This document shows positions 1 to 7,715 of a stretch of 16,771 nucleotides of DNA, piece by piece. The notes under the pieces were generated by a model, which worked only from the letters and a program-made list of their open reading frames with translations, did not search any database and was not told the origin of the DNA. This DNA comes from a bacterium (GTDB taxonomy: Bacteria > JAHJDO01): assembly GCA_023129655.1 (NCBI GenBank), contig JAGMBN010000016.1, positions 1-16,771 on the forward strand, in the 5' to 3' direction. The first letter of the stretch is position 1, and the number at the start of each line of letters is the position of its first letter. The position numbers and the translations under genes were made by a program.

Positions 1-1113
1 TTTTCAATTTTGCATTATAAGGCAGACGCAGGAATAATGATAACAGGGAGTCACAACCCGATTGAATATAATGGATTTAAAATATCTAAAGGAATTGCTT
101 CAATATATGGCAAGGAAATTCAAAAATTGAGAGAGATTATAGAATCCAACGATTTTTTAATTGGAGAGGGAGTTGTCAAAGAAGAAGATCCCAGGCAGAC
201 ATATTTTCAAACGCTTAAGGCAAAGATAGAGATAAAAAAGAAGCTCAAAGTTGTTATTGATGCAGGAAACGGAACAGCCAGTAACATTGCGCCAAGATTG
301 TTTAGAGATTTGGGATGTGAAGTTATTCCTCTTTATTGTGAATCTGACGGCAGTTTTCCAAACCATCTTCCTGACCCTACGGTAGATGAGCATGTAGCTG
401 ATTTAATAGCAAAGGTAAAAGAGACAAAAGCAGATGTAGGAGTTGCCTATGACGGTGATGCAGACAGAGTAGGGGCAGTTGACAATGAAGGGAATATAAT
501 CAGAGGAGACAAGATACTTGCTCTTTACGCGCGGGATATACTCTCAAAAGGAAGAGCAAAGGTAATATTTGATGTTAAATGCTCTCAGGCATTGATAGAA
601 GACATTAAGGCACATGGAGGAGAGCCAATAATGTGGAAGACAGGGCATTCCATCATTAAGAAAAAAATGAGAGAAGAGAAAGCTCTTCTGGCAGGAGAAA
701 TGAGCGGGCACATGTTTTTTGCAGATAACTATTTTGGATATGACGATGGTATATTTGCATCTGGGAGACTACTCCAGTTTCTATCTGCGCAGGACAAATC
801 GTTGGCAGATATAGTCAGAGAGATACCGCATTACTTTTCCACGCCTGAAATAAGAGTAAATTGCGCATCTGAAGAAGAGAAATTTGAGGTAATGGACAAT
901 GTTAAAAAATATTTCAGATCAAAATATGACACAATTGATATTGATGGAGTAAGGATTTTATTTAAAGATGGCTGGGGACTGGTAAGAGCATCCAATACGC
1001 AACCGTTGTTGGTGTTGAGATTTGAAGCTAAAACTCAGGAAAGGCTTGAAGAGATAAAGAAAATAGTGCATGAAAAGCTTGATGAATTCTCGTCAATAGA
1101 CAAAAATTGGTAA
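1..1113 (+). CDS. manB: Phosphomannomutase/phosphoglucomutase, 5'-truncated by the window edge
   Basis: Alpha-D-phosphohexomutase, which interconverts hexose 1-phosphate and 6-phosphate (mannose and/or glucose) in the cytoplasm. The reading frame is open from base 1, so about 80-90 N-terminal residues of a roughly 455-residue family lie outside the window; the TTG at base 10 is not a real start. Counting from the first codon, the active-site phosphoserine loop TGSHNP is at residues 15-20 (Ser17), the Mg2+ loop DGDADR at 151-156, the sugar-specificity loop GEMSGH at 232-237 and the C-terminal phosphate-binding loop RASNTQP at 329-335. All four functional loops are intact. GEMSGH is typical of PMM/PGM enzymes, whereas GlmM usually has GEQSGH. 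It ends 22 bases before the AraC gene. A mutase is a natural partner for the GH130 enzyme downstream, which is expected to yield mannose 1-phosphate. Specificity for mannose versus glucose cannot be settled from sequence. Confidence 0.93.
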   Translation, partial: FSILHYKADAGIMITGSHNPIEYNGFKISKGIASIYGKEIQKLREIIESNDFLIGEGVVKEEDPRQTYFQTLKAKIEIKKKLKVVIDAGNGTASNIAPRLFRDLGCEVIPLYCESDGSFPNHLPDPTVDEHVADLIAKVKETKADVGVAYDGDADRVGAVDNEGNIIRGDKILALYARDILSKGRAKVIFDVKCSQALIEDIKAHGGEPIMWKTGHSIIKKKMREEKALLAGEMSGHMFFADNYFGYDDGIFASGRLLQFLSAQDKSLADIVREIPHYFSTPEIRVNCASEEEKFEVMDNVKKYFRSKYDTIDIDGVRILFKDGWGLVRASNTQPLLVLRFEAKTQERLEEIKKIVHEKLDEFSSIDKNW

Positions 1114-1135
1114 AGTCGAAAATATAAATTTTTAA

Positions 1136-2005
1136 ATGAGAACTAAAACTTTACTTTTTAATGGGTTACTTCTCTCTCCATTCAAGTCAGTTAACATTAC
1201 AGAATATTCCCCAGGTCGTACAGGTGATTTTCACAGGCATAACTGTTACCAAATAATTGTTGGGCTTTCAGGTATGCTTTCTCTTGAGAGTCCATCAGTT
1301 GAACGGTTAGATATTTCCCCAGGTGATGTAGGTATTATTGCTTCTGGAAAATCGCACTCATGGCGAGCATCAACCAGACCATTATGCAAGACAATTCAGG
1401 TTATACACGACCCATTGTCATCAGAGGCATTTGGTGAACTTTCCAGCATTTTTGGTAACCCGGACTTTGGATGGAAAAAGGCTGTAATAGATTTGAAGGA
1501 GACTCTGAGAATTGGAAAATCTATCAGGAATGAGTGCAGTAGAGTTCGGACAGGAAGCAGTGGACTGGTGCATGGTAATCTTATGAACATCCTTGCGCTT
1601 GCTCTAAGGGATATTATAGAAAAAGAAGATGTCCATTTTAATGATCACAGCAATATTCTAATAAGACGCTCTCTAAACTATATTGAAAATCATTACAGAG
1701 AATCAATCACACTTGATAAACTTTCAGCAAATTCGTATTTGAGTCCGAGCAGGTTCTCAGAATTATTCAGAAAATTTACCGAACTTTCCCCAATGCGCTA
1801 TATTTATAATTTCAGGCTGAAAAAGGCTGAAATGCTTCTTATTTATTCTGAAATGTCTGTAACAGAGGTTGCTGATTACCTCGGTTTCCAATCAGTTCAT
1901 TATTTTAGCCGAGCATTCAAAAAACACGAAGGCTGTTCACCAACTGAATTTATAACAAAAAAATGTAATTGTAAGATTGTGCAACAAAAACAGTATATTC
2001 TCTAA
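1136..2005 (+). CDS. AraC-family transcriptional regulator with cupin sensor domain
   Basis: Predicted one-component DNA-binding regulator, 289 residues, typical for the family. An N-terminal cupin fold (about residues 28-78, with FHRH at 32-35 and the SPGD turn at 61-64) should bind a small sugar-like ligand. The C-terminal AraC/XylS DNA-binding domain (about 175-274) has two helix-turn-helix units: 192-213, including LSPSRFSELFRKF, and 241-262, including VTEVADYLGFQSVHYFSRAFKK. The PTEF signature is at 269-272. The ATG has no clear Shine-Dalgarno site, so translation may be weak or coupled to the upstream mutase. It sits just before the GH130 gene and is the only regulator in the window, so it is the best candidate for controlling the downstream cluster. 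That role and its ligand are inferred. Confidence 0.92.
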   Translation: MRTKTLLFNGLLLSPFKSVNITEYSPGRTGDFHRHNCYQIIVGLSGMLSLESPSVERLDISPGDVGIIASGKSHSWRASTRPLCKTIQVIHDPLSSEAFGELSSIFGNPDFGWKKAVIDLKETLRIGKSIRNECSRVRTGSSGLVHGNLMNILALALRDIIEKEDVHFNDHSNILIRRSLNYIENHYRESITLDKLSANSYLSPSRFSELFRKFTELSPMRYIYNFRLKKAEMLLIYSEMSVTEVADYLGFQSVHYFSRAFKKHEGCSPTEFITKKCNCKIVQQKQYIL

Positions 2006-2030
2006 AGACATTTTTCTTTCAGCGGTATTT

Positions 2031-2074
2031 AATAAAAGTAAACAAGTTTGAAAGGGATAAAAATAAAAAGTAAA
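2031..2074 (+). promoter_or_regulatory. Possible operator: two A-rich direct repeats upstream of GH130
   Basis: The 82-base gap between the AraC gene and the GH130 gene holds two near-identical direct repeats, AATAAAAGTAAA (2031-2042) and AATAAAAAGTAAA (2062-2074), with starts 31 bases apart (about three helical turns). AraC-family proteins commonly bind direct-repeat half-sites next to their target promoter. The repeats are A-rich, so chance is a real alternative, and I could not find a convincing -35/-10 pair beside them. Confidence 0.25.
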
Positions 2075-2080
2075 AGGAGG
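2074..2080 (+). promoter_or_regulatory. Strong ribosome binding site of the GH130 gene
   Basis: AAGGAGG, seven bases before the ATG at 2088, a near-perfect anti-16S match that fixes the GH130 start. Confidence 0.85.
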
Positions 2081-2087
2081 CTGTAAA

Positions 2088-3011
2088 ATGTATTACGAAG
2101 AGTTTATTTTAAAGCGTCATTTGGAAAATCCAATTATCAAACCCAAAGATTTTCCGGGCGCTCGGGCAATAATGAATCCAGGACAGACAATGTATGATGG
2201 AAAAACAATTCTACTAATTTCCGTGATGCACCGATCAGGTTTATATCGCGGTAAAGAAGTAGGGGCAACTACGCATGTAGCTGAGAGTACAGATGGTGTT
2301 CACTTTAAAATAAATCCAGACCCTTTTCTTCAGGGTATAGACACCCGTGTTACAAAAATTGAAGATACATATTACATTGTAAATCCTGCTCCCGGAGAAT
2401 GGGGTACTTATGGATTGCTTCATAAGACAAATGATTTTAAAAAATGTGAATACGTAGAAACAATTTCTCTCCCGGATAATAGAGTGCCTTCCCTTTTCCC
2501 TGAAAAGATAAACGGTAAATATATGCGTGTAGATAGGCCATATCGCGCGCAACCTGGTATTTGGACTGGATTTGGAAATCTTTGGCTATCTTCTTCTCCC
2601 GACCTTATGCATTGGGGATGTCATCGCCCTCTTTTAAAAGCAGGAGAAGGCGCAGGATGGGGAGGTATTAAGATAGGACCTACTCCGCCAATTAAAACAG
2701 AAGCAGGGTGGCTTATGATAACACATGGAGTAAGCGCAAGCACCTGTGGTCTTCGTTATCGTCTTGGCGCTATTCTTATGGATTTAGATGACCCAGCCAA
2801 AATCATAGGTAAGACAAGAAGCCATATTTTAGCTCCCTATGAACAATATGAATTATGCGGGTGTGTACCTAATGTTGTCTTTACCTGCGGGGCAATACCT
2901 GATTATGACAAAGACCAGATACGGGTCTACTATGGCTCAGCTGATACATGTATCGGTTTAGCAACCGGTTCGTTAAGTGAATTAATTGAAGCGTGTCTGA
3001 AGGAGCTATAG
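2088..3011 (+). CDS. GH130 family beta-mannoside phosphorylase-like enzyme
   Basis: Predicted five-bladed beta-propeller enzyme of glycoside hydrolase family 130, which cleaves beta-mannosides by phosphorolysis to alpha-mannose 1-phosphate; a few members hydrolyse instead. Length (307) fits. Landmarks: NPGQ at 30-33, the proton-donor region DTRVTK with Asp85, RVDRP at 147-151, the KIGPTPPIKT segment at 195-204, GWLMITHGV at 207-215 with His213, PNVVF at 261-265 and YYGSADT at 281-287. The last three are family hallmarks. His213 and nearby arginines match the region used for phosphate in phosphorylases, which favours phosphorolysis. The usual EDPR motif is replaced by IDTR, so the exact substrate is unclear. 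No signal peptide, so it should act on an imported oligosaccharide. The next gene follows closely, so they are probably cotranscribed. Confidence 0.88.
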   Translation: MYYEEFILKRHLENPIIKPKDFPGARAIMNPGQTMYDGKTILLISVMHRSGLYRGKEVGATTHVAESTDGVHFKINPDPFLQGIDTRVTKIEDTYYIVNPAPGEWGTYGLLHKTNDFKKCEYVETISLPDNRVPSLFPEKINGKYMRVDRPYRAQPGIWTGFGNLWLSSSPDLMHWGCHRPLLKAGEGAGWGGIKIGPTPPIKTEAGWLMITHGVSASTCGLRYRLGAILMDLDDPAKIIGKTRSHILAPYEQYELCGCVPNVVFTCGAIPDYDKDQIRVYYGSADTCIGLATGSLSELIEACLKEL

Positions 3012-3040
3012 AAAATGACTTCTAAAGAGAGATTAATGAT

Positions 3041-3046
3041 AAGGAG
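3041..3046 (+). promoter_or_regulatory. Ribosome binding site that decides the deacetylase start
   Basis: AAGGAG ten bases before the ATG at 3057, followed by an A-rich spacer almost identical to that of the gene starting at 7759. A second in-frame ATG at 3015 also has AAGGAG (3000-3005, inside the end of the GH130 gene), but it would add 14 mostly polar residues ahead of the first beta strand. Confidence 0.5.
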
Positions 3047-3056
3047 AAAAAATAAA

Positions 3057-4457
3057 ATGGTTTATTTTCTTTTTGCTTTAGACTGTGGGGATCCTATTAC
3101 CCCTGAGGCAGACGATTGTATGAAGTATTGGGCTGATTTACTAGCAAAATATGGCATAAAAGGTTGTTTCGTTATAACTGGAGCGACTGCTCGGGCTTTA
3201 GTAGACAGGGGGAGAAAAGATGTCATTAAATCTGTATCTAAGCACGAGATAGCATACCATTCGGATACTCACTCTATTCATCCTACATCTGCGGAATATT
3301 TGAATGAGATGGACTTGAATTCAGGAATTAACGAGGTAATAAAGAAGGAAATTAAAGGGATAAATAATCTCGCTGAGATTTTTGGCCAGTATCCGGTAAT
3401 TTCAGTTCAGCCTCCTGGCAACTCGCCGCCTGCAGTCAACTATGCAATGAATTTGATGAACATACCAATTATAGGACACTCAATATTTACATCATTTAAT
3501 AATGGTCTTCCTGTATGGTATTGCAATTGTTTAAACTTCAGATATCATTTATTCATGGATAGCTTTTTTTCTTCAAAGGGAAATGATGCCTTTAATAAAA
3601 AAAAGGAAGAAATTGATAGTTTATGCGAAGAAAAAGATAGGGGATTAATTTCCGCATTTACTCATCCAGCCGCAATAGTTGCTAAAAGTCATTGGGATCT
3701 TATTTTTAAAGATGGGAAAAACCCACCACTTTCAGAGTGGTTAGTCCCTCCTTTGAGGCCCAAAACAGAGGTTGAAAATATAAAATCTGGTTTAAAAAAC
3801 TTACTTTTTTATATTTTGAAGAAACCCGGTATTAAGCCTGTCACTTATAAAGAATTATATAATCTTTATAAAGAACCAGCAGATAAGTGGTTTAGTCAAG
3901 ACGAAGTAATTACATTGGCTAAAGGAATTGGAAGAGAATTAACTTATCAGAAGATAGGAAAGATAATCCTCTCCCCAGTAGAAATCTTCTCTCTTATCCT
4001 CTATAGTTTAGCCAAGTTTAAGGAAAAGAAGAGGTTGCCTGTTCAGATACCCTGGAGAAAACCAATGGGGCCTACTTCCCAATTAGGTAGGTTGAGGGAG
4101 AAGATAGAGATTGATTCAAGCATTTTCTTAGATAAAGCCATAAAACTAAATCAGGATATAAATAGGTTCCACAGGCTGCCGGCAAGGGTCAATATTAACC
4201 AGATAGTAATGGGACCGGGAGATTTCTTGCTTGCTGCTTCAAAGGCGCTCATCGCTATCAGCGAAAAAGGGAACCCTGATAAAAGAATAATTATAAAACC
4301 TGCTGAAAATTATCCTTCAGTTATTAAGACAATAGATTTTTCTCAGATAGAATATCCACGCTGGCTATTCCCTAAAAACTTTAAAGGAGAAAATCTTATT
4401 AAGCGTGCCAGGTTACAATCTTGGACTGTTAAACCTGTGGTAAAGTCAGCAATGTAA
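3057..4457 (+). CDS. NodB-like polysaccharide deacetylase with C-terminal repeat region
   Basis: Predicted carbohydrate esterase 4-like metal-dependent deacetylase, removing N- or O-acetyl groups from a glycan. Numbered from the 3057 start (466 residues), the barrel begins at once: LDCGD at 8-12 stands in for motif 1, HSDTH at 68-72 supplies the two metal-binding histidines, QPPG lies near 118-121 at the usual RPPY position, and FTHPA (201-205) fits the last catalytic histidine. The normal Asp-Asp pair of motif 1 is Asp-Cys here, so activity or metal use may differ. Residues beyond about 260 do not belong to the barrel. They contain two similar segments (about 304-339 and 384-420) with an S/G-P-x-E/D start, a helix and a K/R-rich end. 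There is no signal peptide, unlike secreted wall deacetylases. An alternative start at 3015 would give 480 residues. It lies between the GH130 and acetyltransferase genes in one run. Confidence 0.82.
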   Translation: MVYFLFALDCGDPITPEADDCMKYWADLLAKYGIKGCFVITGATARALVDRGRKDVIKSVSKHEIAYHSDTHSIHPTSAEYLNEMDLNSGINEVIKKEIKGINNLAEIFGQYPVISVQPPGNSPPAVNYAMNLMNIPIIGHSIFTSFNNGLPVWYCNCLNFRYHLFMDSFFSSKGNDAFNKKKEEIDSLCEEKDRGLISAFTHPAAIVAKSHWDLIFKDGKNPPLSEWLVPPLRPKTEVENIKSGLKNLLFYILKKPGIKPVTYKELYNLYKEPADKWFSQDEVITLAKGIGRELTYQKIGKIILSPVEIFSLILYSLAKFKEKKRLPVQIPWRKPMGPTSQLGRLREKIEIDSSIFLDKAIKLNQDINRFHRLPARVNINQIVMGPGDFLLAASKALIAISEKGNPDKRIIIKPAENYPSVIKTIDFSQIEYPRWLFPKNFKGENLIKRARLQSWTVKPVVKSAM

Positions 4458-4487
4458 AATTTGTAGTAGAGGAGGAATTTAAAGGAA

Positions 4488-5510
4488 ATGATTACTCAGC
4501 TTGGCAATGTAAGACTTAGAACTGGCGAAAAAATGATAGTAAAATGCATTGAGCCTCCGGAAGAAAGATATAGAGAAAAATTAATGAGATTCTTAGAACA
4601 TAAAGATGATTTATGGATGAGGGATATATCTGAAAGACTTAAAGGAAACTATAGTGAGTTTTGCATTGACCGTTATTTTATAGAGGAAATAGGAGAAAAT
4701 GTTATTTCTCAGATGTGGTATGGAATCTCAAAAAAAACTAAAATGGGAAATTTTGGCCATGTTTATACCGAACCGGAATATAGAAAAAAAGGTATAACAA
4801 ATGAGTTGATGAAATTCTTCCTAGATGATTTCCAGAGGAGTAAAGGAAAAGCTCTGTTTTGCGGAACCGGTTCTCCCTGGATAGCCGATATTTATAAAAA
4901 ATATGGATTTCAACTAATTAAGAAAGATACTGACTGTGGACCAATGGTTTTAATCAAACCAGAATATGCGAAGGATTTTAAGGAATTAGAAGACGAATAT
5001 TTTCAACCAGGATTAAGTGTTAATGCGCGGATCGGGAACATCGGAGATCAATTTGACTGTGACAAAGTTCTTGCCTATTCAACCGGGTTAGAAAAACTTT
5101 CCCAAAATTGGCATCAGGTCTTTTTAACTTCCCAAATTTCGACTTTTATGCAAGCCCTTTTTAAGGTTGAAGATGGAAAAGGATTAGTTACTGTGGCAGA
5201 AAGTACAAAAGGAAGTATAGTTGGCTATGCTTTTATACTTGCTCTTGGTTCTTTAATGGAAGATGGGGCAAAGACTCTGGATTTTATTATCCATCCCAAT
5301 TACATAAACGATGCTGTCCGGTTTGTTGAGGAGACAATTAAAATCAGGCAGAAAGAGAAAATAGAAAACATCAGATGCTATGTCTGTTCTGGCGATAAGG
5401 AGAAATTGTCAATATTGTTAGAAGCCGGGTTTAAAGAAGAAGCCGGTCTTTCCGATTATTGTTTCCTTGGAAATAGCTATTTTGACTTAAAGATGCTTGT
5501 CTATATATAA
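4488..5510 (+). CDS. Tandem GNAT-fold N-acetyltransferase
   Basis: Predicted acetyl-CoA-dependent acyltransferase of 340 residues, about twice the length of one GNAT domain. The first domain (about residues 25-160) carries a recognisable acetyl-CoA motif A, EYRKKGITNELM at 97-108 with the RxxGxx core, and a motif B-like YKKYGF at 136-141. The second half (about 175-340) has the same order of strands (VAESTKGSIVGYAF, LDFIIHPNY, LLEAGFKEE) but no RxxGxG/A loop, so it is probably a degenerate GNAT repeat used for structure or substrate binding. GAGGAGG at 4469-4475 precedes the ATG at a slightly long distance; an in-frame ATG at 4533 is possible but has no clear Shine-Dalgarno site. The acceptor is unknown. 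Lying next to a deacetylase, it may act on the same amino sugar, but this is inference. Confidence 0.78.
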   Translation: MITQLGNVRLRTGEKMIVKCIEPPEERYREKLMRFLEHKDDLWMRDISERLKGNYSEFCIDRYFIEEIGENVISQMWYGISKKTKMGNFGHVYTEPEYRKKGITNELMKFFLDDFQRSKGKALFCGTGSPWIADIYKKYGFQLIKKDTDCGPMVLIKPEYAKDFKELEDEYFQPGLSVNARIGNIGDQFDCDKVLAYSTGLEKLSQNWHQVFLTSQISTFMQALFKVEDGKGLVTVAESTKGSIVGYAFILALGSLMEDGAKTLDFIIHPNYINDAVRFVEETIKIRQKEKIENIRCYVCSGDKEKLSILLEAGFKEEAGLSDYCFLGNSYFDLKMLVYI

Positions 5511-5527
5511 TATATCAGGAGGATTCA

Positions 5528-6826
5528 ATGAAAACACAATTTTTGAAAGTAAAGACAAATTTGCCCAATGAATTATTTAACATGGATGAAATTTATGACC
5601 CAAAAGGGCTTGATATTGTCATTCAGCACGATGATATTGTTACTTGTAAAGAATATCCCCGTCAAGAACTTCGACAAATTGAGTTGGAATTTACAAGCCA
5701 GATAACAGAAGGTGAGGTATGGCGCCACAGATGTCTTCTTTTTCTTCCATATCCATCAGTACCAGAAGACCGTTGTGATAAAGCAGCCATTATGACACAG
5801 CGGCATAGTGCTGATAAAAACGCTCCTCTTATTATTGAACATGAATATGGAAAAGTAACTGCGGCAATGTTCAAAATCCCTGTTCTTATAATTGGAGATA
5901 GCCCGGGAGGCCGATTTGGTTCTAAAAAACCTCTTGATGAAGTTTTTTTCAATAAATACTGTCTTAATAAAATGATAGAAACAGGTAATGTAAGTTGGTT
6001 TGGACATTACCGTATCGCAAGATATATTATGAGAGCAATTACACTTCTCGCTTCTTTTGAAAACAAAATAAAACATGTTGTTTTGTGCGGCAGTTCCAAG
6101 CGCGCATCAGGATGTTTTTTAGCAGGTGCATGTGATTCTCGAGTTCAGGGTATAATGCATTGCGGTCTTGATTGTGGTAATTTGCAAAAATATTTTGAGC
6201 GTATCAATCGCGGCGACTATGCTCCGCATGCAGAAAATACTGCTTTTAGTAAGTTATTTGAACGAATCAAAAATTATCCGAATATGGAAAAAATACTACA
6301 ACATTTTGATTTTTCTAAATTTTGCAATAAGATACCTTCTATACTACTTATGGCTGGAACTCGTGATCGTTTATATTTTCCTATGTTCAGCCTTAATGAC
6401 TTTTATAACGTTTTACCTAAGGATAAAGGAATTGAGTTTATTAATGATTGTCCACATTGCTGTACTCACATTAAACATATAATTAACTGGAGGATGTGGA
6501 TTGCTCACTGTTTCTTTGGGCGAAAGATTCCAAAGGTAGAAATTATATTAGCAGAACACATATCCAAAGATAGCTTTTTAGTTAAATGCAAATTACTTAA
6601 TAATACTCAAATCTTAAAGGTTACATTATATTTTACCATAGAACAACCTACAGAAAAGACTATCTGGCAGGATATTTCTATGCAAAAGGAAGGAAAGAAT
6701 TATATGACTAGGATTAAACTAAAAGAAAATAAGGAACCATTCTACTTTGTAGAAGTTGAGCATGTAGATCAGGGGATTCCAGGATTTGTTAGTTCATTGC
6801 CCCATGGACCTGGAGAGAGAATATAA
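5528..6826 (+). CDS. PqaA-like (PhoPQ-activated pathogenicity-related) alpha/beta hydrolase
   Basis: Predicted serine hydrolase of 432 residues. The nucleophile elbow is CGSSKRASG (187-195) with Ser190; the GxSKR signature is characteristic of the PhoPQ-activated pathogenicity-related family rather than the usual GxSxG lipases. DSRV (203-206) follows as in that family. The acid is probably Asp280 (GTRD at 277-280) and the base His310 or His314 in CPHCCTH (308-314). Residues about 330-425 look like a C-terminal beta-sandwich. Family members in proteobacteria are exported, but this one has no signal peptide. AGGAGG at 5517-5522 sets the start, 17 bases after the acetyltransferase gene. Its place among glycan enzymes suggests an esterase or amidase on a decorated sugar. 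The substrate is unknown, and the family assignment rests on motifs I recognised, not on an alignment. Confidence 0.72.
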   Translation: MKTQFLKVKTNLPNELFNMDEIYDPKGLDIVIQHDDIVTCKEYPRQELRQIELEFTSQITEGEVWRHRCLLFLPYPSVPEDRCDKAAIMTQRHSADKNAPLIIEHEYGKVTAAMFKIPVLIIGDSPGGRFGSKKPLDEVFFNKYCLNKMIETGNVSWFGHYRIARYIMRAITLLASFENKIKHVVLCGSSKRASGCFLAGACDSRVQGIMHCGLDCGNLQKYFERINRGDYAPHAENTAFSKLFERIKNYPNMEKILQHFDFSKFCNKIPSILLMAGTRDRLYFPMFSLNDFYNVLPKDKGIEFINDCPHCCTHIKHIINWRMWIAHCFFGRKIPKVEIILAEHISKDSFLVKCKLLNNTQILKVTLYFTIEQPTEKTIWQDISMQKEGKNYMTRIKLKENKEPFYFVEVEHVDQGIPGFVSSLPHGPGERI

Positions 6827-6833
6827 AAGAAAA

Positions 6834-6839
6834 AAGGAG
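6834..6839 (+). promoter_or_regulatory. Ribosome binding site selecting a GTG start
   Basis: AAGGAG five bases before the GTG at 6845. The nearby ATG at 6840 is followed by one codon and a stop, so GTG is the only sensible start for the metallo-hydrolase. Confidence 0.7.
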
Positions 6840-6844
6840 ATGGT

Positions 6845-7708
6845 GTGATTAGAATATATTTAATAGGCGCAGGCACTCCAACGCCTACCAGATCGCGATT
6901 TGGGACTTCATATATTTTACAGGTGAATAAGGACTATTTGATGTTTGATTGTGGGCCAGCTGCCACCCATAAACTTGTTAAAACTGGTCTATTTCCAACA
7001 CAGATTGATTATCTTTTTTTCACCCATCATCACTTTGATCATAATGCAGACTATCCGTGTTTTGTTTTATGCAGATGGGATCAGAGCACAGGCAAAGAAA
7101 ATCAGTTAAATGTTTACGGACCATCACCGACTGAATCTATGACAGAAAAACTGTTTGACTATAACGGAGTTTTTGCTATTGATATAAATGCGCGTATTAA
7201 CGGCCCTGTAAGCCAGAAAGTACACCAGAATCGCGGCGGATCGTTACCTCGCTCTGGTTTAAAGATGAATGTCAAGGATATTTCAGCCGGGGAAATCATA
7301 GAAGGGAAAAACTGGAAGATTGTAACAGCCCGGGCTCATCATTTAGAGCCATATTTGGAATCTATTGCCTATCGTGTTGAAACTCAGGATGGAACTATTG
7401 TGTTTCTTGGAGATACCGGTCATTGTAATACTGTGACTGATTTGTGCCGGGGCGCGGATGTGCTGGTGGCAAACTGCTGGGATCATCAGATGGCTATGGA
7501 AGAAAACGGAGAGGCGCCGGGCCAGACCGGAACGATTGATGCGGCCAAGATGGCTAAGGATTCGGGAGCAAAAACACTTGTTCTTACTCACCTCGGAGCC
7601 CGGATTTCTGCAGCAGGATCTATAGAAAAGGCAATAGGAGATATCAGCCAGATTTTCAGTGGGAAAATAATTGTTTCAAGAGAAAAGATGTGTATAGATG
7701 TATTTTAA
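6845..7708 (+). CDS. Metallo-beta-lactamase-fold hydrolase, RNase Z-like
   Basis: Predicted binuclear zinc hydrolase, 287 residues, GTG start. The metal-binding HxHxDH motif is HHHFDH at 61-66. A further histidine is at 165/166 (TARAHH), the bridging aspartate is Asp190 in FLGDTGH, and the last ligand is His249 in LVLTHLGAR. All expected ligands are present, so the enzyme should be active. The layout, with the late THLGAR motif, is closest to the RNase Z/PhnP/arylsulfatase-like branch rather than to lactamases. No exosite typical of tRNA-processing RNase Z was noticed. Its position in a sugar operon points to a small-molecule phosphodiester, cyclic phosphate, sulfate or lactone substrate instead of tRNA, but this is only context. 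No signal peptide. Confidence 0.84.
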   Translation: MIRIYLIGAGTPTPTRSRFGTSYILQVNKDYLMFDCGPAATHKLVKTGLFPTQIDYLFFTHHHFDHNADYPCFVLCRWDQSTGKENQLNVYGPSPTESMTEKLFDYNGVFAIDINARINGPVSQKVHQNRGGSLPRSGLKMNVKDISAGEIIEGKNWKIVTARAHHLEPYLESIAYRVETQDGTIVFLGDTGHCNTVTDLCRGADVLVANCWDHQMAMEENGEAPGQTGTIDAAKMAKDSGAKTLVLTHLGARISAAGSIEKAIGDISQIFSGKIIVSREKMCIDVF

Positions 7709-7715
7709 TTAGACT

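Noticed and set aside
10..12. TTG as the start codon of the mutase
   Set aside because: The frame continues upstream without a stop to base 1, and about 85 residues of the family's N-terminal domain are missing, so the gene is simply cut by the window edge.
2048..2076. Sigma-70-like promoter TTGAAA (2048-2053) with TAAAAG (2071-2076) before GH130
   Set aside because: The -10 element is poor and overlaps the ribosome binding site, leaving no room for a leader.
5662..6482. Extra open frames on both strands inside the PqaA-like gene
   Set aside because: They are frame shadows. The + strand frame with the SKR, Asp and His motifs accounts for the coding signal.
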